DNA from: an uncultured Planctomycetia bacterium
Lineage (GTDB): Bacteria; Planctomycetota; Phycisphaerae; FEN-1346; JAACEH01
Length of the DNA stretch: 47,375 bases
Assembly (NCBI GenBank): GCA_903929765.1
Contig: CAIYVX010000040.1
Span: 1-47,375 of the forward strand
Reading direction: 5' to 3'
Below, piece after piece: positions 25,068 through 34,229 of the stretch. The translations under genes were made by a program, and so were the position numbers. Under the pieces are notes generated by a model, which saw nothing but the letters and a program-made list of their open reading frames with translations, was not told the origin of the DNA and searched no databases. Numbering within the stretch: the stretch's first letter is position 1; each line of letters opens with the position of its first letter.

Positions 25068-25850
25068 ATGGATATTGCAACACTAATTGGGCTGGCGGTG
25101 GGCGTCGGGCTGGTCTGTTTCGCCATGTTTGGCGGCGAAGGGGCGGACCCGACCGCGTTTGTCAGCGTCCACGGCTTGATCGTGGTCCTGGGCGGAGCCA
25201 TTGCCGGAACGATGATCAGTTTTCCGCTGGCCAACGTGATGGGCCTGCCGGTGATCATCAAGAACTGCTTTACGAACAAGAACGAGAACCCGCAGAAGTT
25301 GATTCAGGACCTGGTGTCGTACGCGGAAGTGGCCCGGCGCGACGGGATTCTGAGTCTGGAGAACGTGCTGCGGAGCGTCAAGGACGAATTTATGGTCAAG
25401 GGCATCCAGATGGCCATTGACGGGACCGACCCGGAGATCATCGAGGACGTCCTCAAGAGCGACGTGAACTCGACGGCCAATCGCCATGCCACCGGCAAGG
25501 CCATGCTCGAAGCGGCGGCCATGTACGGGCCGTCCTTCGGCATGATTGCCACCCTGATCGGCCTGGTGATGATGCTGCGCAGCATGAACGACCCGGAAAA
25601 GATCGGGCCGTCGATGGCCGTGGCCCTGCTGGGTACGCTCTACGGGGCGCTGCTGGCCAACCTGGTCTGCGGCCCGATGGCCAGCAAATTGGCCAAGAAG
25701 TCGCACGATGAGTTGATTATGAAGGAAATCATCATTCGCGGAGTGATCTCGATTCAGTCCGGCGACAACCCGCGCGTGGTCGAGCAGAAGTTGAAGGCGT
25801 ATCTGGAGCCCAAACAGCGTCGGGCGACCGAAGTGGCGTTGCAGGAATAA
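25068..25850 (+). CDS. motA: Flagellar motor stator protein MotA
   Basis: A 260-aa inner-membrane stator subunit with four membrane helices. The N-terminus is IATLIGLAVGVGLVCFAMFG. The long cytoplasmic loop has RRDGILSLENVLRSVKDEF, the conserved R-x-G-x-x-x-L-E block that touches FliG. Helices 3 and 4 are SFGMIATLIGLVMMLR and MAVALLGTLYGALLANLVCGP. The size resembles the PomA/Bacillus class, shorter than enteric MotA. Whether H+ or Na+ drives it cannot be decided from the sequence alone. It pairs with motB 25 bases downstream. Confidence 0.95.
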   Translation: MDIATLIGLAVGVGLVCFAMFGGEGADPTAFVSVHGLIVVLGGAIAGTMISFPLANVMGLPVIIKNCFTNKNENPQKLIQDLVSYAEVARRDGILSLENVLRSVKDEFMVKGIQMAIDGTDPEIIEDVLKSDVNSTANRHATGKAMLEAAAMYGPSFGMIATLIGLVMMLRSMNDPEKIGPSMAVALLGTLYGALLANLVCGPMASKLAKKSHDELIMKEIIIRGVISIQSGDNPRVVEQKLKAYLEPKQRRATEVALQE

Positions 25851-25875
25851 GTGCAGTTAAGGTCTGGAGACGGTT

Positions 25876-26619
25876 ATGTCGGGACACGGTGGCGGCGGCG
25901 GATGCCCGCTCTATTGGCTGACCTGGGCGGACATGATCACGCTGCTGATGACCTTCTTTGTCGTGCTGGCCAGCGTCGGCCGGGTGCAGTACGACGAGAA
26001 GTACAACGCCATTGTGAACAGCCTGCACGAAACGTTCGGGGCCTATACGCCCAAAAGCCAGAACGAGAGCGACGCCGGCGGTACGGCCGGAGTGAGTCTG
26101 ATCAAGAAGATTCAGCAGCAGGTCTCCAAGAACGGCAAGGAAAACACGACCAAGAACGGCCATCGCGACGGCCAGATGGGCAAGTCGACCACGGTGAAGA
26201 ACATTCGGGACGGACTGATGATCACGGTGGGCGGGCTGACGCTGTTCGAGGAGGGCAAGGCCGACCTGTTGCCGCAGGCCGAGGCCGACCTGTTGAACGT
26301 GGTGACGGTGGTCAAGGGTTATCGCAACAAAATCCTGGTTCGCGGACACACGGATCGCCTGCCGCCGCCGAAGGATTCGAAATTTAAGTCGCCGATGGAT
26401 CTTTCGTACGCCCGGGCTGCGGCAGTGCTGGAATTCATGGTTAAGCAGGGCATTTCGCGTGATCGGCTGACCATCGAGGCCTGCGGAGGCAACGAGCCGG
26501 TCAAGACGTTTACGACCGAGTATGACGAGGACGCGACGGCGCAGAATCGCCGGGTCGAGATCGTGGTCAAGGACCAGATGGTCGAGGACTTCGAAGGAAG
26601 CCCGGCCGGCGGCAAATAG
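25876..26619 (+). CDS. motB: Flagellar motor stator protein MotB
   Basis: A 247-aa stator subunit. The single membrane helix WADMITLLMTFFVVLASVG contains the ion-carrying Asp near residue 17. A plug/linker is followed by an OmpA-like peptidoglycan-binding domain (LMITVGGLTLFEEGKADLLP, RGHTDRLPP, SYARAAAVLEFMV, AQNRRVEIVV). The cytoplasmic N-terminus is very short (SGHGGGGGCPLYWLT) and Gly-rich, with fewer basic residues than most MotB. Confidence 0.95.
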   Translation: MSGHGGGGGCPLYWLTWADMITLLMTFFVVLASVGRVQYDEKYNAIVNSLHETFGAYTPKSQNESDAGGTAGVSLIKKIQQQVSKNGKENTTKNGHRDGQMGKSTTVKNIRDGLMITVGGLTLFEEGKADLLPQAEADLLNVVTVVKGYRNKILVRGHTDRLPPPKDSKFKSPMDLSYARAAAVLEFMVKQGISRDRLTIEACGGNEPVKTFTTEYDEDATAQNRRVEIVVKDQMVEDFEGSPAGGK

Positions 26620-26630
26620 GAGAACGAATC

Positions 26631-27188
26631 ATGGCCGAAGAACAGGTCGAGAAAAAAGAGAGTGCCGCCGCGGCGCCCGTGGCCGAAGAGGGCGGCGAAA
26701 AAAAATCGAAGCTCAAAAAACTGGTCCTGGTCCTGGGCGGTTTCGTGGTCGTCCAGGCTCTGGTGGTGGCTGTGGCCGTGGTGGTAATCAAGACGGCGAC
26801 GAGTCCCGCCCCGGCCGTGGCCAAGGCCGAGACGGCCCCGGTTCACGAGGAGATGGTGCTGGTTTCGGTGCTGCCCAAGGAGTCGGACGGGAAAATCCGG
26901 GCCGTCAACGCCCGCAGCGGGCAACTCGTCTATTGGTCGATCAAGGTCAGCGTCCGGGTGCCTTCGGGCCAGCAGAAAGAAATCACCGAGCGGCTGATCG
27001 CCAACACCGACCTGGTCAAACAGGAAATTACGACCGTCGTGGCCGCCTGCGATCCGGACATCCTCCAGCAGGAAGCCGATCACGCCACCCTGAAACGGCA
27101 GATTTGTTTCGCCTTGAACACGATTCTCGGAAAGCAGATGGTTTCGGAAGTGGTGATACCGGAGTGCCTCCCGGCGGTGCAGAACTAG
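26631..27188 (+). CDS. fliL: Flagellar basal-body protein FliL
   Basis: A 185-aa single-pass protein that surrounds the stator and stabilises it. It has a Glu/Lys-rich cytoplasmic N-terminus (about 1-28), a membrane helix (KLVLVLGGFVVVQALVVAVAVVVI) and a periplasmic FliL domain. That domain ends KRQICFALNTILGKQMVSEVVIPECLPAVQ, like the R-x-x-L-x-x-x-(I/V)-N-x-x-L block of FliL. ATG 26631 follows AGGAG. In most clusters fliM comes next; here a palindromic repeat and then fliN follow. Confidence 0.85.
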   Translation: MAEEQVEKKESAAAAPVAEEGGEKKSKLKKLVLVLGGFVVVQALVVAVAVVVIKTATSPAPAVAKAETAPVHEEMVLVSVLPKESDGKIRAVNARSGQLVYWSIKVSVRVPSGQQKEITERLIANTDLVKQEITTVVAACDPDILQQEADHATLKRQICFALNTILGKQMVSEVVIPECLPAVQN

Positions 27189-27204
27189 AGAGGTCGTGAT
27201 CTTT

Positions 27205-27254
27205 CACCCCTCTCCCTTGGGAGAGGGTGGCCCCTTTAGGGGCCGGGTGAGGGG
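27205..27254 (+). repeat. Palindromic repeat family II at the fliL-fliN junction
   Basis: CACCCCTCTCCC, GGGAGAGGGTGG, an inner GGCCCC-TTTA-GGGGCC hairpin, then GGGTGAGGGG. It is the reverse-oriented relative of 1161-1207, with a longer inner stem and a different loop. It occupies the position where fliM would normally be. Confidence 0.85.
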
Positions 27255-27284
27255 TTGAGGCCGGAGTATTAGGGGATTAAGAAC

Positions 27285-27812
<528 letters not shown>

Positions 27813-27839
27813 GCTCTGTCAGCCGTCAAATGAGGAATC

Positions 27840-27872
27840 GGGTGGCATGGCGGCGTTGTTTGCCGCCATGTT
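27840..27872 (+). repeat. Palindromic repeat family I, copy 4 (fliN-fliO junction)
   Basis: GGGTGG, arms CATGGCGGC (27846-27854) and GCCGCCATG (27862-27870), loop GTTGTTT. It starts 27 bases after the fliN stop codon. Confidence 0.85.
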
Positions 27873-28023
27873 CAGGGGAGAGAGGGTTGTTCGAGTGAAA
27901 CCGTGAAAATACTCAATTCACGGCTGACAGTGCAGTGGTGCCCGTGGTGAGCCCTCATTCGAGGGAACGGGTTGGTGAAGTGGCGAAGTGGGCGGGTTGC
28001 GGAGCAACCCAGTGAGGTGGGCC

Positions 28024-28857
28024 ATGAAATCCCGGCGATGGATCAACTACCCGAGCGTGCTCGCAGGCCGCGGCCTGTGCTGCGCGCTCCTGCTCTGCGC
28101 TGCGGCGGCCGGTGCGTCGCCCTCGGCGGTGACGGCTAACGCGCCGCCGGAAGTCGCCCTGGACATTCCGGCTGCTTCCGTGGCCGGGCACATCGACACC
28201 ACCACGATATCGACAACTTCGGTTGCCCTATCGGCCCCGACCACGGCCGTGAGCGCCACCGGTGCGACCAGCGCGGTGTCCGCGACGGCGGCGGAAGACG
28301 TTGAGCAGCATCTCCTCGGCGGAAGGTCGTCGGAGAAGTCGTCGGCGGGAGCGTTGCATAAGAACGACAAACCGTCAGGCAGTTTGATGAGTTTCGCCTT
28401 GCCGCTGGCCGCGGTCCTGGCCCTGATCCTGATCATTGTCTGGGCGGCTAAAAAATACCTGCCGAACGTGCGCCGGCTGACCGGTTCGACGGCCATGAAG
28501 GTCGTGGCCCGGACACATCTCTCGCCGCGGCAGAGCATCGCCGTGGTACGCCTGGGCCGGCGGTTGCTGGTGGTCGGCCAGACGGCGGACAACCTGACGC
28601 CGCTGGGCGTGGTCGAGGATCCCGAAGAGGTCTCGGAGTTGCTCGGCGAGATCGAGAGCGGCAAGACCAACAGCGCCGTGGGGAATTTCAAACGGGTCTT
28701 TCAGAAAACTGATGAGGAGTTTGCTGCGGCGGACGAGGCGGCGGGCGGTGAGCCGGCCGATGGCGAGATCGAGCGGGTGCGGACGGAGCTGGAGAGCCTG
28801 ACGCGGAAAGTCCGCGAGGTGACAGGCAAGACAAATCAGGTCGGATCAAGGGACTGA
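28024..28857 (+). CDS. fliO: Flagellar biosynthesis protein FliO
   Basis: A 277-aa protein that helps FliP fold into the export gate. It has a signal-like N-terminus (about 5-35, SVLAGRGLCCALLLCAAAAGA), a Ser/Thr/Ala-rich spacer, a membrane helix (SFALPLAAVLALILIIVWAAKKYLP) and a FliO domain (MKVVARTHLSPRQSIAVVRLGRRLLVVGQTADNLTPLGVV). The C-terminal 70 residues are an acidic, partly coiled-coil extension. ATG 28024 was chosen because GAGGTGG lies four bases upstream; a frame from 27988 adds 12 unlikely residues. FliP starts three bases after its stop. Confidence 0.88.
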   Translation: MKSRRWINYPSVLAGRGLCCALLLCAAAAGASPSAVTANAPPEVALDIPAASVAGHIDTTTISTTSVALSAPTTAVSATGATSAVSATAAEDVEQHLLGGRSSEKSSAGALHKNDKPSGSLMSFALPLAAVLALILIIVWAAKKYLPNVRRLTGSTAMKVVARTHLSPRQSIAVVRLGRRLLVVGQTADNLTPLGVVEDPEEVSELLGEIESGKTNSAVGNFKRVFQKTDEEFAAADEAAGGEPADGEIERVRTELESLTRKVREVTGKTNQVGSRD

Positions 28858-28859
28858 AC

Positions 28860-29681
28860 ATGCTTTGGCGGCAGTGGGCAATTTTTGTGGTCGTAACGCT
28901 CGCGGTGACGGCCTGCGCAGCGGGGACGCTCTCGGCCCAGACCGCGCCGACCTCGGCCGCCCCGGCCCTGGCCGCGCCCCTGGACAATCCGCTGGGCATT
29001 CCCGACCTCTCCAAAATCGCCCCGCCGGTCCAGACCCGCGAGGGCATGTCCTCGGCCATTCAGATCATGCTCCTCCTGACCGTCCTGACCCTGGCCCCTG
29101 CGATTCTCGTCCTGATGACCAGCTTCACCCGGATCATCATCGTCCTGTCGCTCCTGCGGCAGGCCCTGGCGACGCAAACTCTGCCGCCCAACCAGGTGCT
29201 CATCGGGCTGTCGCTGCTGATGACCTTCATGATCATGAGTCCGGTGCTCCAGGAAATTAACCAGGATGCCTTCCAGCCCTACATGAACGGAAAAATGGGC
29301 CAGATGGCGGCGCTCGAGAAGGCCGCCGTGCCGGTCCGGCGCTTCATGATCCGCCAGATCGAAAACGCCGGCAACCAGGCCGACGTGCGGATGTTCCTGG
29401 AGTACAGCGGCCATGGGAACGTGGAAAAATTCTCCGACGTGCCGACGCTGACGCTGATTCCGGCCTTCGTCACCAGCGAACTGAAAGTCGCCTTCCTGAT
29501 GGGCTTCAAGATCTACCTGCCGTTCCTGATTATCGACATGGTGGTTTCCAGCATCCTGATTTCGATGGGCATGTTGATGTTGCCGCCGGTGCTGATTTCG
29601 TTGCCGTTCAAACTGCTCCTGTTCGTGCTGGTGGACGGTTGGCACCTGGTGATCGGCGGATTGTTGCTGAGCTTCAGTTGA
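28860..29681 (+). CDS. fliP: Flagellar export gate protein FliP
   Basis: A 273-aa core gate subunit. A cleavable signal peptide is likely (about 1-28, WAIFVVVTLAVTACAAGTLSA). The FliP signatures are TLAPAILVLMTSFTRIIIVLSLLRQALATQTLPPNQVLIGLSL and, in the C-terminal half, IPAFVTSELKVAFLMGFKIYLPFLIIDMVVSSILISMGMLMLPP. The FliP5-FliQ4-FliR1 complex forms the channel. It is followed within 30 bases by fliQ. Confidence 0.96.
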   Translation: MLWRQWAIFVVVTLAVTACAAGTLSAQTAPTSAAPALAAPLDNPLGIPDLSKIAPPVQTREGMSSAIQIMLLLTVLTLAPAILVLMTSFTRIIIVLSLLRQALATQTLPPNQVLIGLSLLMTFMIMSPVLQEINQDAFQPYMNGKMGQMAALEKAAVPVRRFMIRQIENAGNQADVRMFLEYSGHGNVEKFSDVPTLTLIPAFVTSELKVAFLMGFKIYLPFLIIDMVVSSILISMGMLMLPPVLISLPFKLLLFVLVDGWHLVIGGLLLSFS

Positions 29682-29709
29682 TGCAACTTTAATGTCAGAG
29701 GCGGAAACG

Positions 29710-29967
29710 ATGACTACGGAAGCGGCGATTGATCTGGCGCGACAGATGCTCTGGACGGCGATGCTGATCAGCGCCCCGGTCCTGGTGATCGGCATGATCG
29801 TCGGCCTCGTCATCAGCATCCTCCAGGCCGTGACCCAGGTGCAGGAACAGACGCTCTCGTTCGTGCCGAAGATCATCGCCATGACCCTCATCCTGGGCCT
29901 GTCGTTGCCCTGGGTGGCGGCCCGGCTGATGGAGTTCAGCCGCGCAATGTTCATGTTGAGCTACTAG
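29710..29967 (+). CDS. fliQ: Flagellar export gate protein FliQ
   Basis: An 85-aa protein with two membrane helices (LWTAMLISAPVLVIGMIVGLVISILQAVTQVQEQTLSFVPKI is the diagnostic block). ATG 29710 was chosen over ATG 29692 because GAGG lies eight bases upstream and the sequence then begins MTTEAAIDLAR like other FliQ proteins. The family length is about 89. Confidence 0.95.
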   Translation: MTTEAAIDLARQMLWTAMLISAPVLVIGMIVGLVISILQAVTQVQEQTLSFVPKIIAMTLILGLSLPWVAARLMEFSRAMFMLSY

Positions 29968-29980
29968 CTCTGCACAGTAG

Positions 29981-30082
29981 CATGGGCGTCCCGCCCATGA
30001 GTGCCACGGGCGTCCCGCCCGTGGAAAGAAGAAGAACAGGGGCAGGATGCCCCTGTGACTCACGGGCAAGATGCCCGTGCCA
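29981..30082 (+). repeat. Array of four palindromic hairpins (family III) before fliR
   Basis: Four hairpins in a row: CATGGGC/GCCCATG (29981-29999), CCACGGGC/GCCCGTGG (30004-30024), CAGGGGCA/TGCCCCTG (30037-30055) and CACGGGC/GCCCGTG (30061-30079). An AAGAAGAA spacer lies before the third. The last two, with the purine spacer, recur on the other strand at 47041-47084, also just before a start codon. Confidence 0.88.
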
Positions 30083-30102
30083 CGGTGAAGAAGGGCTGCC
30101 GG

Positions 30103-30885
30103 ATGTTTGACCTGTCGCACATCATCACTTTGTTGCCGGCCTTCGCCGTGGTCCTGACGCGCGTGTCGGGGCTGATGCTGGCGGCGCCGCTGTTCAGCCT
30201 GTCGGTGATTCCGCCCCAGGTCAAGGCCGGCCTCGCGGCCCTGATCAGCCTGATCATCTTTCCGGTGGTGCGGCCGACGATGGGCCAACTGCCGGAGAAT
30301 CTGCTGGGCGTCGTCATCGCCTGCGGCGGCGAACTGATGGTCGGCCTGGTGATTGGCCTGGCCGTGAACCTGCTCCTCGTGGGCGTCCAGTTGGCGGCCC
30401 AGATGGCCTCGCAACAGATGGGCCTGGGCCTGGCCCGGCTCTTCAACCCCGCCCTGGGCGGCCAGACCGACGTGATGGAACAGTTCTACGTCATGTTCGC
30501 CACCGTCCTGTTCCTGTTGTTCAACGGCCACCTGCTGGTACTCGGTGCGGTGCTGGACAGTTTCAAGTCGCTGCCGCCGCTGGCCGTGACCTTGCGGCCG
30601 GAGGCGTTTCAGGTGCTCATCGGCCTGCTGGGCGGGGCCTACGTGATGGCTCTGAAGGTGGCGGCGCCGGTCCTGGTGGTCTTTTTCCTGGTCAGTGCGG
30701 TGATGGGCTTTCTGGGCCGGACGGTGCCGCAGATCAACATCCTGGTCGTCGGCTTTCCGGTTCGCATCACCGTCGGCCTGGCGGTCCTGGCAACGACGGT
30801 CGCCACCACGGCCCTGGTCTTCAGCGACGCCTATCGCGAAACCATCGACGGGGTCGGCGAATTGATTCGCGGTCTGGGAGCGTGA
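30103..30885 (+). CDS. fliR: Flagellar export gate protein FliR
   Basis: A 260-aa gate protein with about six membrane helices (LLPAFAVVLTRVSGLMLAAPLF at the start; PQVKAGLAALISLIIFPVV; VGLVIGLAVNLLLVGVQLAAQMASQQMGLGLARLFNP). The start ATG 30103 gives the usual length. A frame extending back to 30001 only translates the hairpin array (GQDAPVTHGQDARATVKK) and is not believed. The SD is weak (AAGAAGGG 11 bases away), so the hairpins may affect translation. Confidence 0.94.
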   Translation: MFDLSHIITLLPAFAVVLTRVSGLMLAAPLFSLSVIPPQVKAGLAALISLIIFPVVRPTMGQLPENLLGVVIACGGELMVGLVIGLAVNLLLVGVQLAAQMASQQMGLGLARLFNPALGGQTDVMEQFYVMFATVLFLLFNGHLLVLGAVLDSFKSLPPLAVTLRPEAFQVLIGLLGGAYVMALKVAAPVLVVFFLVSAVMGFLGRTVPQINILVVGFPVRITVGLAVLATTVATTALVFSDAYRETIDGVGELIRGLGA

Positions 30886-30895
30886 ATTGAACTGT

Positions 30896-30957
30896 GCCAC
30901 GGCGGGGCTTGTCCTGCCGTGCGGAGCGAGGGTTGCTCCCCGGACGACGAAGTCCGG
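30896..30957 (+). repeat. Three hairpins in the fliR-flhB gap
   Basis: CACGGC/GCCGTG with an inner GGGG/TCCT region (30898-30921), GGAGC/GCTCC (30923-30939) and CCGGAC-GACGAA-GTCCGG (30940-30957). The first is a degraded family III relative. The last resembles the inner CCCGAC/GTCGGG hairpin at 1467-1480, with both arms changed. Confidence 0.6.
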
Positions 30958-30974
30958 TTAATAAGGGGCCGATG

Positions 30975-32054
30975 ATGGCCGAAGAGAGTTTTGGAGATAA
31001 AACTGAAGCCCCGACGCCGCGCCGCCTCGAAGAGGCGCGGGAACGCGGACAGGTCGCCCGCTCGACCGACCTGACGGCGGCGCTCGGCCTCCTCGCCGCG
31101 ACCACCGCCCTCTACCTGGCCGGCGGGCAACTCAGCGGCAGCCTGACCGAAATGACGCGGCAGATGCTGCGCATCGGCGACGTCAGCCCGGCCTCGTCCG
31201 AAACGATGATGGCCGATTTTGTCACCGTAATCAAACACTTCGCCCTGATCCTGGCCCCGGTCCTGGGCGGCATCATGGCCGTGGGCATCGCTGCCAACGT
31301 GGCCCAGGGCGGCTTCGTCTTCAGCACGCAGCCGCTCGTCCCGTCGCTGGACAAGATCAACCCCGTCACTGGTTTCGGCCGGATTTTCTCGAAACGGGCT
31401 TTGGCCCGCCTGGTCGGAAACCTGATCAAACTCGCGGCCATCGTCTGGATTTCCTATGCCGTCATCACCAGCGATTACGCGAAAATCGTGGCTCTGCCGC
31501 AGATGAGCCTGGGCCGCATCGTCACCGGCGGGGTGGAAATCGTCCTGTCGCTCTGCTTCAAGCTGGCCGCCGTCCTGGTCGTCATCGCCATGCTGGATTA
31601 TCTCTACCAGCGCTGGCAGCACCTGGAAGACCTGAAGATGACCAAGCAGGAACTCCGCGAGGAAATGAAGCGGATGGAAGGCGATCCGCTGATCAAGGAA
31701 CACCGCCGCCACATCGCCCGCCAGATGGCCATGCGCCGCATGAGCGCCGAAGTGCCCAAGGCCGACGCCGTCATCACCAACCCGACGCACTTCGCTGTGG
31801 CCATTCGCTACGACGTCAAAAAAATGGCGGCGCCGCAAGTCGTAGCCAAAGGCCAGGATCTCATGGCCAAGCGGATTCGTGAAATCGCGCTGGAGCATGG
31901 CGTGACCATCGTCGAAAAGCCGGTCCTGGCCCGGGCCCTCTACAAGACGGTGGACGTGGGCCGCGAGGTGCCGACGGAATTGTACAAGGCCGTGGCGGAA
32001 GTGCTGGCCTTTGTTTATCGCTTGAAGAATCGGACATTTAACCCGGCGGCGTAA
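30975..32054 (+). CDS. flhB: Flagellar export switch protein FlhB
   Basis: A 359-aa export protein that changes substrate class after hook completion. The N-terminus is EESFGDKTEAPTPRRLEEARERGQVARS, the standard FlhB opening. Four membrane helices follow (about 30-210), and a cytoplasmic domain has the autocleavage motif NPTH at Asn269-Pro270, the same numbering as in Salmonella FlhB. ATG 30975 was chosen with AAGGGG six bases upstream; ATG 30972 is one codon earlier. FliK, its switch partner, is in the same cluster. Confidence 0.96.
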   Translation: MAEESFGDKTEAPTPRRLEEARERGQVARSTDLTAALGLLAATTALYLAGGQLSGSLTEMTRQMLRIGDVSPASSETMMADFVTVIKHFALILAPVLGGIMAVGIAANVAQGGFVFSTQPLVPSLDKINPVTGFGRIFSKRALARLVGNLIKLAAIVWISYAVITSDYAKIVALPQMSLGRIVTGGVEIVLSLCFKLAAVLVVIAMLDYLYQRWQHLEDLKMTKQELREEMKRMEGDPLIKEHRRHIARQMAMRRMSAEVPKADAVITNPTHFAVAIRYDVKKMAAPQVVAKGQDLMAKRIREIALEHGVTIVEKPVLARALYKTVDVGREVPTELYKAVAEVLAFVYRLKNRTFNPAA

Positions 32055-32057
32055 CGT

Positions 32058-32088
32058 GGGTGGCATGGCGGCGGTGTTTGCCGCCATG
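32058..32088 (+). repeat. Palindromic repeat family I, copy 5 (flhB-flhA junction)
   Basis: GGGTGG, arms CATGGCGGC (32064-32072) and GCCGCCATG (32080-32088), loop GGTGTTT. It begins three bases after the flhB stop codon and ends 17 bases before the flhA start. Confidence 0.85.
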
Positions 32089-32105
32089 AATAGGAAGAGA
32101 AGAGT

Positions 32106-34229
32106 ATGCCAGAAAATCTGGGAACGATGGGTCCGGCGGGACGGGTGGCGGCCTTTTTGGCCAAACACCGCGGCCTCGTTCTGCCCGTGGCGGTCATCTT
32201 CCTGATCGTCGTCATCGTCATGCCGCTCAAGCCCTGGCAAATCGACATACTTTTGTCCTGCAATATCACCCTCAGCATCATGGTCCTGCTGACGACCTTG
32301 TATGTCCGCAAACCCCTCGATTTCAGCGTCTTCCCGAGCTTGCTCCTGGCCATGACGCTCTTCCGCCTGGTCCTGAACGTGGCCTCGACGCGCCTGGTGC
32401 TGACCGTGCCCGACCGCGTGGCCGACCCGACCGCAGCCTCCGGAGCGGCCGGCCACGTCATCGAGGCCTTCGCCACCTTCGTCGCCGGCAACAACCTGGC
32501 CGTCGGCATCATCGTCTTCTCCATCCTGGTCATCATCCAATTCGTCGTCATCACCAAAGGCGCCACGCGCATCAGCGAAGTGGCCGCCCGGTTCACCTTG
32601 GACGGCATGCCCGGCAAGCAGATGGCCATCGACGCCGACCTCAACGCCGGCCTGATCACCGAGGCCGAGGCCCGCGGCCGCCGCGAAACCATCGCCCACG
32701 AAAGCGATTTCTACGGAGCCATGGACGGTGCTTCCAAATTCGTCCGCGGCGACGCCATCGCCGGCATCATCATCACCCTCGTCAACATCCTCGGCGGGTT
32801 CTACGTCGGCCTGGTCGAACACGGCTGGCCGCTGGCCGAATGCCTGAAGGTCTTCACGCGGCTCACCATCGGCGACGGCCTCGTGACGCAGGTGCCGGCC
32901 TTCATCGTCTCGATCTCCGCCGGTTTGCTGGTGACCCGGTCCACCTCCAAGACCGACCTGGGCCAGGAAATGGTGGGCCAGTTGACGACCAGCCCGACGG
33001 CCCTGATTTTCGCCGCGATCTTCTTGGTGACGATGGGCGTGATGGGCTTGCCGATGTTGCCGCTCTTTCTGCTGGCGGGGATTTGCGGCACGCTGGCGTT
33101 TGTGTTGAGTAAGAGTGCGAAGAAGAATTCGGCGCTGGAAGCGGAGAAGGCCAAGCAGGCTGCCGCCCCCGCCCGCAAACCGGCCCAGGACGAGAGCATG
33201 GTCCAGGTCGATGCTATGGAACTGGAAATCGGCTACGGCTTGATTCGGTTGGTTGACGCGACGCAAGGCGGCGACCTGCTCGACCGCATCTCGATGCTCC
33301 GCCGCCAGATCGCCACCGAACTGGGCATCATCGTGCCGCCCATTCGCATCCGCGACAACATGCGGCTGGAACCGAGCGACTATGTGGTCCGCATCAAGGG
33401 CAACCCCGTCGGTCGCGGGCAGGCCCGCGTCGGCATGTTCCTGGCCATGGACAGCGGGTTGGCCTCGGGCGAATTGACCACGGGCATCGAGACCAAGGAA
33501 CCGGCCTTCGGCCTCCCGGCCTGGTGGATTCCCGAAAGCGAGCGGCAGCGGGCCGAGATGCTCAATTACACTGTTGTCGATGCGTCCAGCGTCCTGGCCA
33601 CGCACCTGACCGAAGTGATTCGCAGCCACGCCGCCGAACTCCTGACGCGCGAAGAGGTGAACAAGCTGATCAAGACCCTGAAGGAAAAGGCCCCGAGCGT
33701 GGTCGAAGAAGTGGTTCCGAACGTCCTCAAGGTCGGCGACGTCCAGAAGGTCCTCCAGAACCTCCTCCGCGAGCGGGTGCCGATCCGCGACCTGGAAACG
33801 ATTCTGGAAACCCTCGGCGATTGGGCTCCGCGGGCCAACGACATCGACGTGCTCACCGAGTACGTCCGCAACGCCCTGGCCCGGGCCTTGTGCGAACAGT
33901 ACCAGGGCGAGGACGGCGTGCTGCGCGTCGTCACGCTCGACCCGGCCCTGGAGGATCGCATCAACAGCCACATCGAGCACAACGAGCGTGGGACGTTCCT
34001 GACCATGCCGCCGGAGGTGTCGCGGAAGGTGGCGCGGGAAGTGGCCGAAGCAGTGCGGCCGCTGGTCAGTGCGGGCCATCCGGCGGTGGTGTTGACCTCG
34101 CCGCAGGTGCGGGCCCAGGTGAAACGAATTGCCGAGAGCGCCACGGGCAACCTGGTGGTCCTCTCGTTCAACGAGATCGTCCGTGGCGTCAAGGTTGAAA
34201 GCATGGGCATGGCGGAGTTACGAACATGA
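32106..34229 (+). CDS. flhA: Flagellar export protein FlhA
   Basis: A 707-aa export motor component. Eight membrane helices fill residues about 15-330. The FHIPEP signature is SVFPSLLLAMTLFRLVLNVASTRLVL. The cytoplasmic loop contains ARFTLDGMPGKQMAIDADLNAGLI, important for proton-driven export. The C-terminal cytoplasmic domain (about 365-707) binds chaperone-substrate complexes and ends in SFNEIVRGVKVESMGMAEL. The stop codon overlaps the flhF start (ATGA), so the two are translationally coupled. The length is normal (about 690-710). Confidence 0.97.
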   Translation: MPENLGTMGPAGRVAAFLAKHRGLVLPVAVIFLIVVIVMPLKPWQIDILLSCNITLSIMVLLTTLYVRKPLDFSVFPSLLLAMTLFRLVLNVASTRLVLTVPDRVADPTAASGAAGHVIEAFATFVAGNNLAVGIIVFSILVIIQFVVITKGATRISEVAARFTLDGMPGKQMAIDADLNAGLITEAEARGRRETIAHESDFYGAMDGASKFVRGDAIAGIIITLVNILGGFYVGLVEHGWPLAECLKVFTRLTIGDGLVTQVPAFIVSISAGLLVTRSTSKTDLGQEMVGQLTTSPTALIFAAIFLVTMGVMGLPMLPLFLLAGICGTLAFVLSKSAKKNSALEAEKAKQAAAPARKPAQDESMVQVDAMELEIGYGLIRLVDATQGGDLLDRISMLRRQIATELGIIVPPIRIRDNMRLEPSDYVVRIKGNPVGRGQARVGMFLAMDSGLASGELTTGIETKEPAFGLPAWWIPESERQRAEMLNYTVVDASSVLATHLTEVIRSHAAELLTREEVNKLIKTLKEKAPSVVEEVVPNVLKVGDVQKVLQNLLRERVPIRDLETILETLGDWAPRANDIDVLTEYVRNALARALCEQYQGEDGVLRVVTLDPALEDRINSHIEHNERGTFLTMPPEVSRKVAREVAEAVRPLVSAGHPAVVLTSPQVRAQVKRIAESATGNLVVLSFNEIVRGVKVESMGMAELRT

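Noticed and set aside
30001-30102. N-terminal extension of FliR through the hairpin array
   Set aside because: It would add a repeat-derived peptide to a protein of normal length, and FliR starts naturally at ATG 30103. The same applies to the extension of propeller 2 upstream of 47014.
30831-34079. 1082-aa open frame on the - strand opposite flhB/flhA
   Set aside because: Antisense shadow of two clear genes in GC-rich DNA; the translation is His/Gly/Asp-rich low complexity with no domain.
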